NCBI GenBank assembly: GCA_947465645.1 | Contig: CANIBQ010000103.1 | Span: 1-16,750, forward strand | Length of the DNA stretch: 16,750 nucleotides | Direction: 5' to 3' | From: Acidobacteriota bacterium | GTDB lineage: Bacteria > Acidobacteriota > Vicinamibacteria > Vicinamibacterales > UBA2999 | Part shown: piece after piece, positions 1 to 7,248 of the stretch | How positions within the stretch are numbered: position 1 is the stretch's first letter | Layout of the letters: every line of letters begins with the position of its first letter | The notes under the pieces: model-generated | Databases searched by the model: none | Told to the model about the DNA's origin: nothing | What the model saw: only the letters and a program-made list of their open reading frames with translations | Made by a program: the position numbers and the translations under genes

Positions 1-192
1 ATTCACGCCGAGGGGGAGCTGATGGCCTCGGAGAAGCTGTCGCAGGCGGCCGCGATCATCGATGCCCAGCCCGCGACAATGACGCTGCGCTACCTGCAGA
101 CGCTCACCGAGATTGCCGCCGAGCAGAACTCGACGATCATCTTTCCGTTGCCGATGGAGCTGCTCGGCCTGTTGCGCGGGGACAAGAGGTGA
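1..192 (+). CDS. Slipin/stomatin-like SPFH (band 7) protein, C-terminal fragment
   Basis: Only the last 63 codons are present; the gene begins upstream of the window and stops at TGA 190-192. The reading starts IHAEGELMASEKLSQAAAII and continues through LRYLQTLTEIAAEQNSTIIF to FPLPMELLGLL. This is the conserved tail of bacterial slipins: the end of the SPFH coiled-coil helix (the HAEGE-x-ASEKL segment) and the LRYLQTL-x-EIA-x-EQNSTI-x-FP-x-P signature just before the short C-terminal tail. Family members are membrane-anchored scaffold proteins that oligomerise and are often encoded next to an NfeD-type partner. No partner follows here, because the next gene starts after a 69-bp gap and has its own -10-like hexamer. 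HflK/HflC are more distant alternatives, but this tail matches slipin better. Confidence 0.85.
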   Translation: MHAEGELMASEKLSQAAAIIDAQPATMTLRYLQTLTEIAAEQNSTIIFPLPMELLGLLRGDKR

Positions 193-216
193 AAGCGGCC
201 GCGCTATGGCAGCGGG

Positions 217-222
217 TATAAT
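217..222 (+). promoter_or_regulatory. Candidate -10 element (TATAAT) for the methyltransferase gene
   Basis: A perfect TATAAT lies in the 69-bp gap between the slipin stop and the ATG at 262. No good -35 hexamer is visible at 16-18 bp upstream. It would give a leader of about 33 nt, which contains the GGAG Shine-Dalgarno sequence at 253-256. Confidence 0.5.
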
Positions 223-261
223 CCTCCGTTTCGAGATCCGGACTTCTGACATGGAGCGCGA

Positions 262-1455
262 ATGAAGCGTAGTACCGACCGCATCCTGACCACGCACACC
301 GGGAGCCTCGTCCGTCCACCGCAGTTGCTCGAGTTCGCCCGCGCGCGGCAAAGCGGCCAGCAGGTTGACCAAGCCGCGTTTGATGCCGCGCTCGAGAGCT
401 CCGTCGCCGAGGTGGTCACACAGCAGGTCAAGGCCGGCATCGACATCCCGAATGACGGCGAATTCGGCAAATCGACGAGCTGGTCGCTGTACGCGCTGAA
501 GCGCTTGAGCGGGTTCGAGCTGCGTGAGGTGAAGGGCGCCAACCCGTTCGCGCGCGGGGCCGATCGGCTCCGCTTCGTGGAGTTCTACAACGAGCTCGAA
601 GGGCGCGGCGACGGCAAGGACTGGTCGAACGTCACCCGCAAGGACGCCATCTGCACGGGGCCGATTACCTACAACGGTCTCTTCGAGCTGCAGCGCGACA
701 TCGACAACCTGAAGGCCGCCACCAAAGCCGCCGGCGTTGACGAGGCGTTTCTGCCGGTCGCCGCGCCGTCGAGCGCGATCCCCGACCGCAAGAACGAGTA
801 CTACAAGACCGACGAAGACCTGGTGGTCGCGCTGGCCGAAGCGCTCCGCACCGAGTACCGCGCGATCGTCGAATCAGGCTTCCTGCTGCAGGTGGACGAC
901 GCGCGCGCGGCGGTGACGTACGACCGGATGGTGCCGCCTTCGACCTTCGAGGACTACTACGCGTGGCTCGCGCGCCACGTCGACATCCTCAACCACGCGC
1001 TCGAAGGGCTGCCCCAGGATCGGATCCGCTATCACGTCTGCTGGGGCAGTTGGCCTGGACCGCACACCACCGACGTGCCGCTGAAGAAGATCGTCGACCT
1101 GATTCTCAAGGTCAACGCCGGCGCCTACCTGATCGAGGCGGCCAACCCGCGGCACGAGCACGAGTGGAAGGTGTGGCAGGACGTGAAGCTGCCGCCCGGC
1201 AAGCTGCTCGTCCCCGGCGTCGTCAGCCACGGCACCAACGTGGTGGAGCATCCCGAGCTCATCGCCGAGCGCCTCACCCGCTTTGCGTCATGCGTCGGAC
1301 GCGAGAACATCATCGCCGGCACCGACTGCGGCTTCGCGCAGGAAGAGCTCAATCGCCGCGTGCACCCGAGCGTCATGTGGGCGAAGCTCGAGGCAATGGC
1401 CGAAGGCGCGCGGATCGCGACGCAGCAGTTGTGGGGCACAACTGCTGCGGTGTGA
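262..1455 (+). CDS. Cobalamin-independent methionine synthase (MetE C-terminal domain) family protein
   Basis: A 397-residue zinc methyltransferase of the MetE/UROD-like TIM-barrel superfamily. MetE moves a methyl group to homocysteine thiolate held on zinc. This protein is only about half the length of full MetE (about 750 residues) and corresponds to its catalytic half. All four expected zinc ligands can be placed: H258 and C260 in YHVCWG, E292 in YLIEAAN, and C356 in GTDCGF. A roughly 10-residue insertion rich in G, P and H follows C260, compared with MetE. The N-terminus (RILTTHTGSLVRP) carries the usual TTH-x-GS-x-xRP opening of stand-alone members. The ATG start has GGAG 5 nt upstream. 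The methyl donor and acceptor of such short homologues are often unknown, so calling it a true methionine synthase would go too far. It converges on the bicupin gene with a 6-bp gap. Confidence 0.87.
   Translation: MKRSTDRILTTHTGSLVRPPQLLEFARARQSGQQVDQAAFDAALESSVAEVVTQQVKAGIDIPNDGEFGKSTSWSLYALKRLSGFELREVKGANPFARGADRLRFVEFYNELEGRGDGKDWSNVTRKDAICTGPITYNGLFELQRDIDNLKAATKAAGVDEAFLPVAAPSSAIPDRKNEYYKTDEDLVVALAEALRTEYRAIVESGFLLQVDDARAAVTYDRMVPPSTFEDYYAWLARHVDILNHALEGLPQDRIRYHVCWGSWPGPHTTDVPLKKIVDLILKVNAGAYLIEAANPRHEHEWKVWQDVKLPPGKLLVPGVVSHGTNVVEHPELIAERLTRFASCVGRENIIAGTDCGFAQEELNRRVHPSVMWAKLEAMAEGARIATQQLWGTTAAV
1421..1449. repeat. Perfect 13-bp inverted repeat (hairpin) between convergent genes
   Basis: The arm CGCAGCAGTTGTG (1421-1433) is followed by GGG and then the exact reverse complement CACAACTGCTGCG (1437-1449). 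It overlaps the last codons of the methyltransferase gene, ending 4 nt before its TGA, and lies 12 bp beyond the stop of the oppositely oriented bicupin gene. It could therefore act as a shared 3' hairpin for both transcripts. Neither strand has a T-tract after it, so it is not a textbook intrinsic terminator. Confidence 0.7.
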
Positions 1456-1461
1456 TCCGTC

Positions 1462-2292
1462 CTAGCTCTGCACCCAGAGCTTGGGCTTGCCCGTTCCGTC
1501 ATCCGTCCCCTTGATGTACCAGTTCTTCCCGAGGGGATCTTTGTCCATGGTGGTGACGAAGTCGAAGGGCGCCTGGAATTCGATGTAGTCGAGCCCTGTG
1601 TCCGACGCGATCAACTGATGCCACTCGCCGGCCGGGATCAGCACGAGGCTGCCAGGACCAATCGAGAGGGTGCCGGTGTCGTGCTTCACCTCCCCGGTGC
1701 CTTTTTCGATGTAGTACCAGTGCTCGGGCGTGATCGCGCTGGTCGCCGACGTGTTGTGGACGTGCCGCGGCGAATAACCGTTCGGCGCGTAGTACATCCG
1801 ACCGAGCTGCAGGTCCCACGACCCGGAGAGTCCCGTTTCCTTGTTCACCCAGAACGTCCGCTCGCGGATGCGCTTCTCATCGACCAGGGACCGGAGCTTT
1901 CCCTCTTCGAAAAAGTAACCGGCGGCCGGTTCGCCGCCGGTGGCCTTGCCGGTGTGCTTGGGCACGGTGACGAGAAACAGCGACAGCGGCGAGCCTGACG
2001 CCGTGACCGACGCTTCTTCCCCCGGCTCGAGGTAGATGCCGCTGCGGCGCTGGCCGACATGACTGGTCGTGGCGCCCGCCCGGGTGTGGGTGATCGCGGC
2101 GTCTTTCCCTTCCAGGATGTACAGGGCCTGGGTCCTGTCACTGGCGGCGACGCGACGGGTCTTGCCCGCCTCGAGTTCCTCGAGGGCCACGTGCACCCGG
2201 GTGCCGTCCTCAGCCGGGGCAAGAATATTCTTCACGTGCCCTTGGGCATTCGACGCCCTGGGCTTCTTCTCTGCGTTGATCACTGTGATCAT
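1462..2292 (-). CDS. Bicupin (two cupin domains) protein, substrate unknown
   Basis: A 276-residue protein with two cupin beta-barrels and no signal peptide. The N-terminal cupin (about 25-115) lacks the metal-binding histidines and is probably structural. The C-terminal cupin (about 155-245) has motif 1 as HVH (H177, H179) with E190/H191 next in PEHWYYIEKG. Its motif 2 is GSLVLIPAGEWHQL with H225. That is the 3-His/1-Glu pattern of a mononuclear metal cupin. The family covers dioxygenases, isomerases and binding proteins, so no reaction can be assigned. The ATG overlaps the stop of the upstream aminopeptidase gene (ATGA, 2289-2292), so the two are almost certainly co-transcribed and translationally coupled. 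Its 3' end faces the methyltransferase gene. Confidence 0.82.
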   Translation of the reverse strand: MITVINAEKKPRASNAQGHVKNILAPAEDGTRVHVALEELEAGKTRRVAASDRTQALYILEGKDAAITHTRAGATTSHVGQRRSGIYLEPGEEASVTASGSPLSLFLVTVPKHTGKATGGEPAAGYFFEEGKLRSLVDEKRIRERTFWVNKETGLSGSWDLQLGRMYYAPNGYSPRHVHNTSATSAITPEHWYYIEKGTGEVKHDTGTLSIGPGSLVLIPAGEWHQLIASDTGLDYIEFQAPFDFVTTMDKDPLGKNWYIKGTDDGTGKPKLWVQS

Positions 2293-4835
2293 TTCGTTTT
2301 CTCCAGATTCCGCAATAGCTCGTCGGCCGAGCTGAGGATCGTCCAGCGCAGTCGCTGGGGATACTGCAGTTCGCTCGCGAGAAAGTCCTGCACGGTCGCC
2401 GCCGCCTCCGCGGACCGGTGGCTGCTCAGCGCTGCTTCACTCCAGCGAGTCGGGAAGAAGATATCCCCGGTCCGCTGAATCTCCTTCAACAATTCCAGGC
2501 TCGGGCGAATAAACCGCTGCCCGTGCGTCGCGCGCAACGGATGATTCAAATACGCGAGCGACTCCACGACCCACGGCTCGCGGCGCCTGTTCTCAAGCAT
2601 ACGAAAACTCGCGAATGCCTGCTCGCGCTCGGCGGGATCGGCCGAGAGCGCCGGCATGACGAAGGCGAAGCGCGCCTTTCGGTCGGGATTCAGCGTGCGA
2701 TCGAGCTGCACCTGCAGGATCTCCCGCCACGCTGGCACTTCCCGCACCGCCAGCTCCTGCGCCATCGCGATCTCGTCGGTCTCGGCGAACGGCAGGCCGG
2801 CGACCTTCTCCTCGCGCTTCCACACCCGCTCGAGCCACGCGAGGCCGTCCCGGGTCATCGCCGTGTCTCTGAACGCCGAAAACCAGGCCGACTTCACGCT
2901 GCTGGTGCCGGCGCGATCGAGGCCGGCACGCAGGAAGGCTTCGAGCGCGGGCACCCGCAGGGCGCGTTCTTCAGATGAAAGACGGCCCCAGAACGTGCGC
3001 GTCGCGTAGCCCAGCACGCGCTGGACGTTCTGTTCGTCGGTTTCCCGCGGAAGCGCGCGCACCACGAGGTCGAGAAACTCGCCCGGCGTGAAGCGTGACT
3101 CGATCAGGTTATCCCACAACGTCACCCACGCGCTTCCGCGCGTCAGCGGTTCCGGAATGTCCTCGAGATGCGCCAGCAGGTAGTCCCGGCTGCGCTCGTC
3201 GAGAATGAACAATCCGTACCCGAGGCCCGATCCGTTGGGCAGGATGTAGAGCGGCTTCGGCATGCCCGCGGTGCCGGTCACCCGTGCGGTGCTCCCCGTC
3301 ACTGTCACCGGCACCTCTCGGACGCTCGTGGGGTATCCAAATGCCACCCGCAGCCGCTGCGGCCAGACGAGGCCGCGCTCCAGCGGGTCGCGAATGTGCA
3401 ACGTGAGGCGCGTGACGCGGCCCACCGTGTCGGCCCGCATCGTCATGGTGACCTCGGGGCGCCCTCGCTCCTCCACCCATGCCTTGCTCCACTCGGCGAG
3501 GTTCTGCGGCGTCCGCGCGTCGAGAATCTCGACCAGGTCGAGCCAGGTGGCGTTGCGAAACGAATAGGTCTTCAGATACTTCCGCATGCCGTCGCGAAAC
3601 GCCGTCTCGCCGACCATCAGCTCGAGCTGGCGCATGACGATCGGCGCCTTCTGGTAGATGATCGCGCCGTACAACTGACCGGCTTCGTTGAGGTTCGCGA
3701 GCGGCTGGCGAATCGGGTTGGCGCCCGGCGTGCGGTCGATCTGGTAGGCCGACGGGTAATGCGACAGCAGGAACCGGAGGTCGTGGTTCACCTGCGGGAA
3801 CGACGGGTTCACGATCTTCGCCGCCATGAAGTTGGCAAAAACCTCCTTCATCCACACGTCGTTGAACCACTGCATCGTCACGAGGTCGCCAAACCACATG
3901 TGCGCGGTCTCGTGGGCGATCACGCTCGCGCGATCGAGCAACTGGTTCTGCGTCGCCGATTCGTCGAGCAGCAGGCCGGCGGCGTTGTAGAGGATGGCGC
4001 CGGCATGCTCCATCCCGCCAAATTGAAAGGATGGGATCAGCACGACGTCGAACTTGCCGAACGGATACGGGATGCGCGTGTAGTCCTCGAGCCACGCGAG
4101 CGCCGACGCGTGGAGATCGAAGATTGCGTCGCGGTTGCGCGCCACCTTCGACGCGTCGGTCTCGCGGTGAAACATGCGGAGCGTACGGCCGTTTCGCGAC
4201 GCGGTCTCCACCGAGAACTTCCCCGTCGCGAATGCAAACAAGTAGGTGGGCAGCGGCTGCGTCTGGGCAAACTCGACGCGCGTACGGCCCTGGCTGCTGT
4301 CGGTCTTTGTCTCGGCTCCGTTGGCCACGGCCTGCCACCCGTCCGGCACGTCGAGCGACAGCGAGTAACGGGCCTTCATATCCGGCTGGTCGAAACAGGG
4401 AAACGCGAGCTGCGCCCGCGCGGGTACGAAGAGGGTGTAGAGGAACTCGTCATTGCGATTGAGCGATTCGTCGCCGGCGATGAAGTCGATCGCGATCTCG
4501 TTCTCGCCGGCCCTGGTCGCCTGCGCAGGGATGGTCAGGTGGCCGTCGGCAAACTCAAACCCGACATCGGCTCCACCCACGCGGACGCTGCGGATCCGGT
4601 CGCGCGGCTGGGCGAAGTCGAGGACGATGCGATGCGGGGCTCGTAAACTGAACCGTAGCGTCGCGCGTCCCTGCACAGTTTCGCGGCGCTCGGCGGGCAC
4701 GACAAACGCGAGCTCGTATCGAAGCGCACCAATGGCGCCGGCGCGCTCCCGCGCGAGACTCTCCGAAATGCCGCGCCCGGTCGGCTCCGGCAAGCTCTGC
4801 GCGGCGAGAGTCGTGGCCAACAGAAGGCTCAACAT
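2289..4835 (-). CDS. M1 family zinc aminopeptidase, exported
   Basis: An 848-residue gluzincin aminopeptidase that removes N-terminal residues from peptides. A short hydrophobic leader (MLSLLLATTLAAQS) suggests export to the periplasm. The N-terminal beta-domain spans about 30-225. The substrate-binding loop is GGMEHAG (273-279), where most M1 enzymes have G-x-MEN. The zinc site is HETAHMWFGD, with H308, H312 and E331 as ligands and E309 as general base. The spacing matches HExxH-x18-E, and the ligand glutamate sits in MKEVFANF. A tyrosine suitable for transition-state stabilisation lies in AIIYQKAPIVMRQ. The C-terminal third is helical, as in other M1 enzymes. No clear Shine-Dalgarno precedes the ATG. 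The gene diverges from the cupredoxin gene across only 31 bp and overlaps the downstream bicupin gene by 4 nt. Confidence 0.93.
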   Translation of the reverse strand: MLSLLLATTLAAQSLPEPTGRGISESLARERAGAIGALRYELAFVVPAERRETVQGRATLRFSLRAPHRIVLDFAQPRDRIRSVRVGGADVGFEFADGHLTIPAQATRAGENEIAIDFIAGDESLNRNDEFLYTLFVPARAQLAFPCFDQPDMKARYSLSLDVPDGWQAVANGAETKTDSSQGRTRVEFAQTQPLPTYLFAFATGKFSVETASRNGRTLRMFHRETDASKVARNRDAIFDLHASALAWLEDYTRIPYPFGKFDVVLIPSFQFGGMEHAGAILYNAAGLLLDESATQNQLLDRASVIAHETAHMWFGDLVTMQWFNDVWMKEVFANFMAAKIVNPSFPQVNHDLRFLLSHYPSAYQIDRTPGANPIRQPLANLNEAGQLYGAIIYQKAPIVMRQLELMVGETAFRDGMRKYLKTYSFRNATWLDLVEILDARTPQNLAEWSKAWVEERGRPEVTMTMRADTVGRVTRLTLHIRDPLERGLVWPQRLRVAFGYPTSVREVPVTVTGSTARVTGTAGMPKPLYILPNGSGLGYGLFILDERSRDYLLAHLEDIPEPLTRGSAWVTLWDNLIESRFTPGEFLDLVVRALPRETDEQNVQRVLGYATRTFWGRLSSEERALRVPALEAFLRAGLDRAGTSSVKSAWFSAFRDTAMTRDGLAWLERVWKREEKVAGLPFAETDEIAMAQELAVREVPAWREILQVQLDRTLNPDRKARFAFVMPALSADPAEREQAFASFRMLENRRREPWVVESLAYLNHPLRATHGQRFIRPSLELLKEIQRTGDIFFPTRWSEAALSSHRSAEAAATVQDFLASELQYPQRLRWTILSSADELLRNLEKTK

Positions 4836-4854
4836 CCCGTGACGATATCAAAGT

Positions 4855-4860
4855 TAGAAT
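4855..4860 (+). promoter_or_regulatory. Candidate -10 element (TAGAAT) for the cupredoxin operon, leaderless arrangement
   Basis: TAGAAT (5 of 6 to consensus) ends 6 nt before the GTG start at 4867. A transcript starting at the usual distance would begin at or next to the start codon. No Shine-Dalgarno is present. It lies in the 31-bp divergent gap shared with the M1 aminopeptidase gene. Confidence 0.4.
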
Positions 4861-4866
4861 GCACCG

Positions 4867-5574
4867 GTGGACTCCCGCTCCGGGCGCGCCCGACTTCTAC
4901 TGGCTTTCGCTGGCGTCGGGCTCTTCGCCGCGACCGGACCCCTCGACTTCGCTCGGGGCGCGCTGGCGGCGCAGCAGCCGTCGATCGTGCGCGGGCGTGT
5001 GGAGATCGGCATTCCCATCGCGACCAGGCGCCCGACGAATGCATACGGGCGCACCGTCGGCACGCCGAAGCTGGCGTCTGAATCGGAACGGCGGCACGTG
5101 GTGATCTACCTCAGGGATGCCAAGCCGCAGCCCGTGACCCCGATGCGCGTCCAGATCCGGCAGCGCGACGAGAACTTCATCCCGCGGGTGGTCGCGGTCA
5201 CCGTCGGCTCCGAAGTGGAGTTTCCCAACGACGACTCGATTTATCACAATGTGTTCTCCCTCTCGCGCGCCAGGACCTTCGACCTGGGCCGCTATCCCCG
5301 CGGCGAGACGCGCAGCGTACGCTTCGACAAGCCCGGCATCGTCAAGGTGTTCTGCCAGATCCACTCGCACATGACGTCAACGGTGATGGTATTCGACCAC
5401 CCCTGGTTTGCGGTGCCCACCGACGATGGACGGTTCGAGCTGCGGGCGATGCCGGCAGGCGAACGCCTGATCACCGCGTGGCACGAGCGACTGGGCGACA
5501 CGACCCTGCGCGTGCGGGTCGAGGCAGGGCTTCCCGTCACCGCTGACTTCGTCCTCCCCGTTCCAGAGCTGTGA
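4867..5574 (+). CDS. Exported cupredoxin-domain protein (methylamine-utilisation/plastocyanin-like)
   Basis: A 235-residue periplasmic blue-copper-type protein. Residues 1-36 look like an export signal with a hydrophobic core (LLLAFAGVGLFAA) and a possible ALAA cleavage site. The cupredoxin fold (about 75-180) shows a complete type-1 copper ligand set: H127 in SIYHNVFS, then C163, H166 and M169 in FCQIHSHM. The C-terminal part (about 183-233) resembles a carboxypeptidase-regulatory beta-sandwich (DGRFELRAMPAGE, then ITAWHERLG). Homologues are often labelled methylamine utilisation protein, but no methylamine dehydrogenase genes are present, so that name should not be taken as function. The start is GTG at 4867. 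The stop overlaps the next gene (GTGA, 5571-5574), implying coupled translation. A REP-like hairpin at 4939-4959 encodes part of the export-signal region. Confidence 0.85.
   Translation: MDSRSGRARLLLAFAGVGLFAATGPLDFARGALAAQQPSIVRGRVEIGIPIATRRPTNAYGRTVGTPKLASESERRHVVIYLRDAKPQPVTPMRVQIRQRDENFIPRVVAVTVGSEVEFPNDDSIYHNVFSLSRARTFDLGRYPRGETRSVRFDKPGIVKVFCQIHSHMTSTVMVFDHPWFAVPTDDGRFELRAMPAGERLITAWHERLGDTTLRVRVEAGLPVTADFVLPVPEL
4939..4959 (+). repeat. REP-like short palindromic repeat, copy A (inside the cupredoxin gene)
   Basis: The arm CCTCGA, a 6-nt loop CTTCGC and the arm TCGGGG form a 6-bp stem with one G-U pair, flanked by CC and C. Copy B at 13901-13921 has the same layout and matches at 17 of 21 positions. 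Here the repeat is read in frame as part of PLDFARG. Its other frames read PSTSLGAR and, on the reverse strand, PERSRGV, which are familiar translations of REP-like repeats in high-GC genomes. Confidence 0.6.
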
Positions 5575-7247
5575 AGGCTCCGCCGCGGCTGGTCGCCCGC
5601 ACGCTGGCGGTCACGTTCGTCACCGTGGCGATCATCCTGTCGCTGGTGTTTCTTGCGCTGACGCTCAACGTGCGCGATCGGGTGCGCGCGACCGAGACCG
5701 AGAAGCTGCAGCTCAGCGAGCAGATGTTCACGGCGCTCGAGGCCCGGCGCCAGCGGGAGCAACTGGCCGCCATCACGACCCTCGCCGAAAACCCGACGCT
5801 CAAGGCGGCGCTCGACACTTACTTCACCGAGAGCCGCTTTTCGAGTCTCGCCGCCGAGCAGGGGCAGGCGCTGCGCGATACGGTGCGGCGGGAGATCGAC
5901 AAGCTCGCGGCGCTGACGGCCGCGGACGTGCTCGCCATCGTCGACACCGACGGACGCGTGTTCGCCAGCGCTGGCCGCTCCGCCGAGCGCTGGCCCCCGG
6001 ACGAGCGGGTACAACTGCCGGGGACGGCGCCCACGTTCCAGGGCGTCGTGGCGCTGCCGACGGGCGCTTTCAGGATCTCGGGCGCCTCACTCAGCCTGGC
6101 CGACCGTGACATCGGCGCGCTCGTCGTCGGCACGAGCCTCGACGGGAACTACGCGCAGGAGCTGTCGAATCTCGCTAACGCCGGCGTCGTGATTACGGTC
6201 AACGGCGACGTCGTGGCCCGCACGGTGCCCCTGGCGGTGACAGCCGACCTGGCGAAGGCGGGATCCGATCCGGGCGGCACGCGCAGGCTGAACGGCGAGG
6301 AGTACGCCATCCGCCAGCTCTTCGCCAGCGGACCCGCACGGGTCTACACGCTGACGTCGCTCGACGCGGCCGCGCGCGCGGCCACTCGCGACGCGCTGTT
6401 CACGCTCGGCATGATTGCGTTCGGCGCCATCGTGCTGGCGGCACTTGGCAGCCTGTGGCTGGCGCGGATGCTCACCGAGCCGATCGACCAGCTCGTGAGC
6501 AATATCGCGGTCATGACAGCGGCGGGCGACGAGCGGCCGACGCTGGAGCCGACCGGGAGCAGCCGCGAGCTCGATGCCCTGACCGCGGCGTTCAACCAAT
6601 TGATGCAGGGACTCACCGCCGCCGAAGCCGAGTCGCGTGCGGCATACCTTGGCGCCATCCGCGCGCTTGCGGCCGCGCTCGACGCGCGCGACCCGTACAC
6701 CGCGGGGCACTCCGAGCGGGTCAGCGCGCTCTCGGTGCTGATCGGCCGGGAGATGCACCTGGGCGACAGCGATCTCGACGTCCTGCGGCTGGGAGCGTTG
6801 CTGCACGACATCGGCAAGATCGGCCTGGCCGACGCAGTGCTGCGGAAGCCAAGCGTGCTCACCAGCGAAGAGTTCGAGCAGATCAAGCGACATCCGGCGC
6901 TCGGCGCCCGCATCCTCCGCCAGGTGCCGTTCCTGGCGCCGCACCTGCCGATTGTCGAGCTGCACCACGAGCGGCCCGACGGCCGGGGCTATCCGTTCGG
7001 GCTGCGCGGTGAAGACATTCCACTGGCGGCTCGAATCGTCCACGTGGCGGACGCGTACGACGCCATGACCAGCGCACGCGCCTATCGACCCGCACGCGCC
7101 CGCTCCGAGGCTATCACCGAGCTCGAGCGCAACGCCGGCACGCAGTTCGATCGGCCGTCGGTCGATGCGCTGCTCTCGGCGCTTCCTTCCTCGACGGACG
7201 TTCCGGAGCGTGCGCTTCAGGAACTGCTCGGCCGTCAGTTGGCCTGA
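5571..7247 (+). CDS. Membrane sensor HD-GYP phosphodiesterase (periplasmic sensor + HAMP + HD-GYP)
   Basis: A 558-residue receptor whose output domain is expected to hydrolyse cyclic-di-GMP. In order: transmembrane helix 1 (about 11-30), a periplasmic sensor domain (about 33-270, most like a double-CACHE fold by its LAENPTLKAAL entry and VLAIVDTDGRVFAS strand), transmembrane helix 2 (about 275-297), HAMP linker (about 298-350) and HD-GYP (about 355-545). Catalytic motifs are intact: H380 in AGHSERVS, HDIGKIG at 412-418, and HHERPDGRGYP at 465-475 including the GYP that defines the family. The GTG start overlaps the cupredoxin stop by 4 nt, and the next ATG begins one base after its stop. It is therefore the middle gene of a three-gene operon and is well placed to read the state of the exported cupredoxin. 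That link is inferred. Confidence 0.92.
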   Translation: MKAPPRLVARTLAVTFVTVAIILSLVFLALTLNVRDRVRATETEKLQLSEQMFTALEARRQREQLAAITTLAENPTLKAALDTYFTESRFSSLAAEQGQALRDTVRREIDKLAALTAADVLAIVDTDGRVFASAGRSAERWPPDERVQLPGTAPTFQGVVALPTGAFRISGASLSLADRDIGALVVGTSLDGNYAQELSNLANAGVVITVNGDVVARTVPLAVTADLAKAGSDPGGTRRLNGEEYAIRQLFASGPARVYTLTSLDAAARAATRDALFTLGMIAFGAIVLAALGSLWLARMLTEPIDQLVSNIAVMTAAGDERPTLEPTGSSRELDALTAAFNQLMQGLTAAEAESRAAYLGAIRALAAALDARDPYTAGHSERVSALSVLIGREMHLGDSDLDVLRLGALLHDIGKIGLADAVLRKPSVLTSEEFEQIKRHPALGARILRQVPFLAPHLPIVELHHERPDGRGYPFGLRGEDIPLAARIVHVADAYDAMTSARAYRPARARSEAITELERNAGTQFDRPSVDALLSALPSSTDVPERALQELLGRQLA

Positions 7248-7248
7248 C

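Noticed and set aside
3168..4646. A 492-codon open frame on the plus strand, antisense to the M1 aminopeptidase gene.
   Set aside because: It is rich in Arg, His and Val as expected from the complement of GC-rich codons, has no recognisable motif, and lies fully within a clear M1 peptidase gene.
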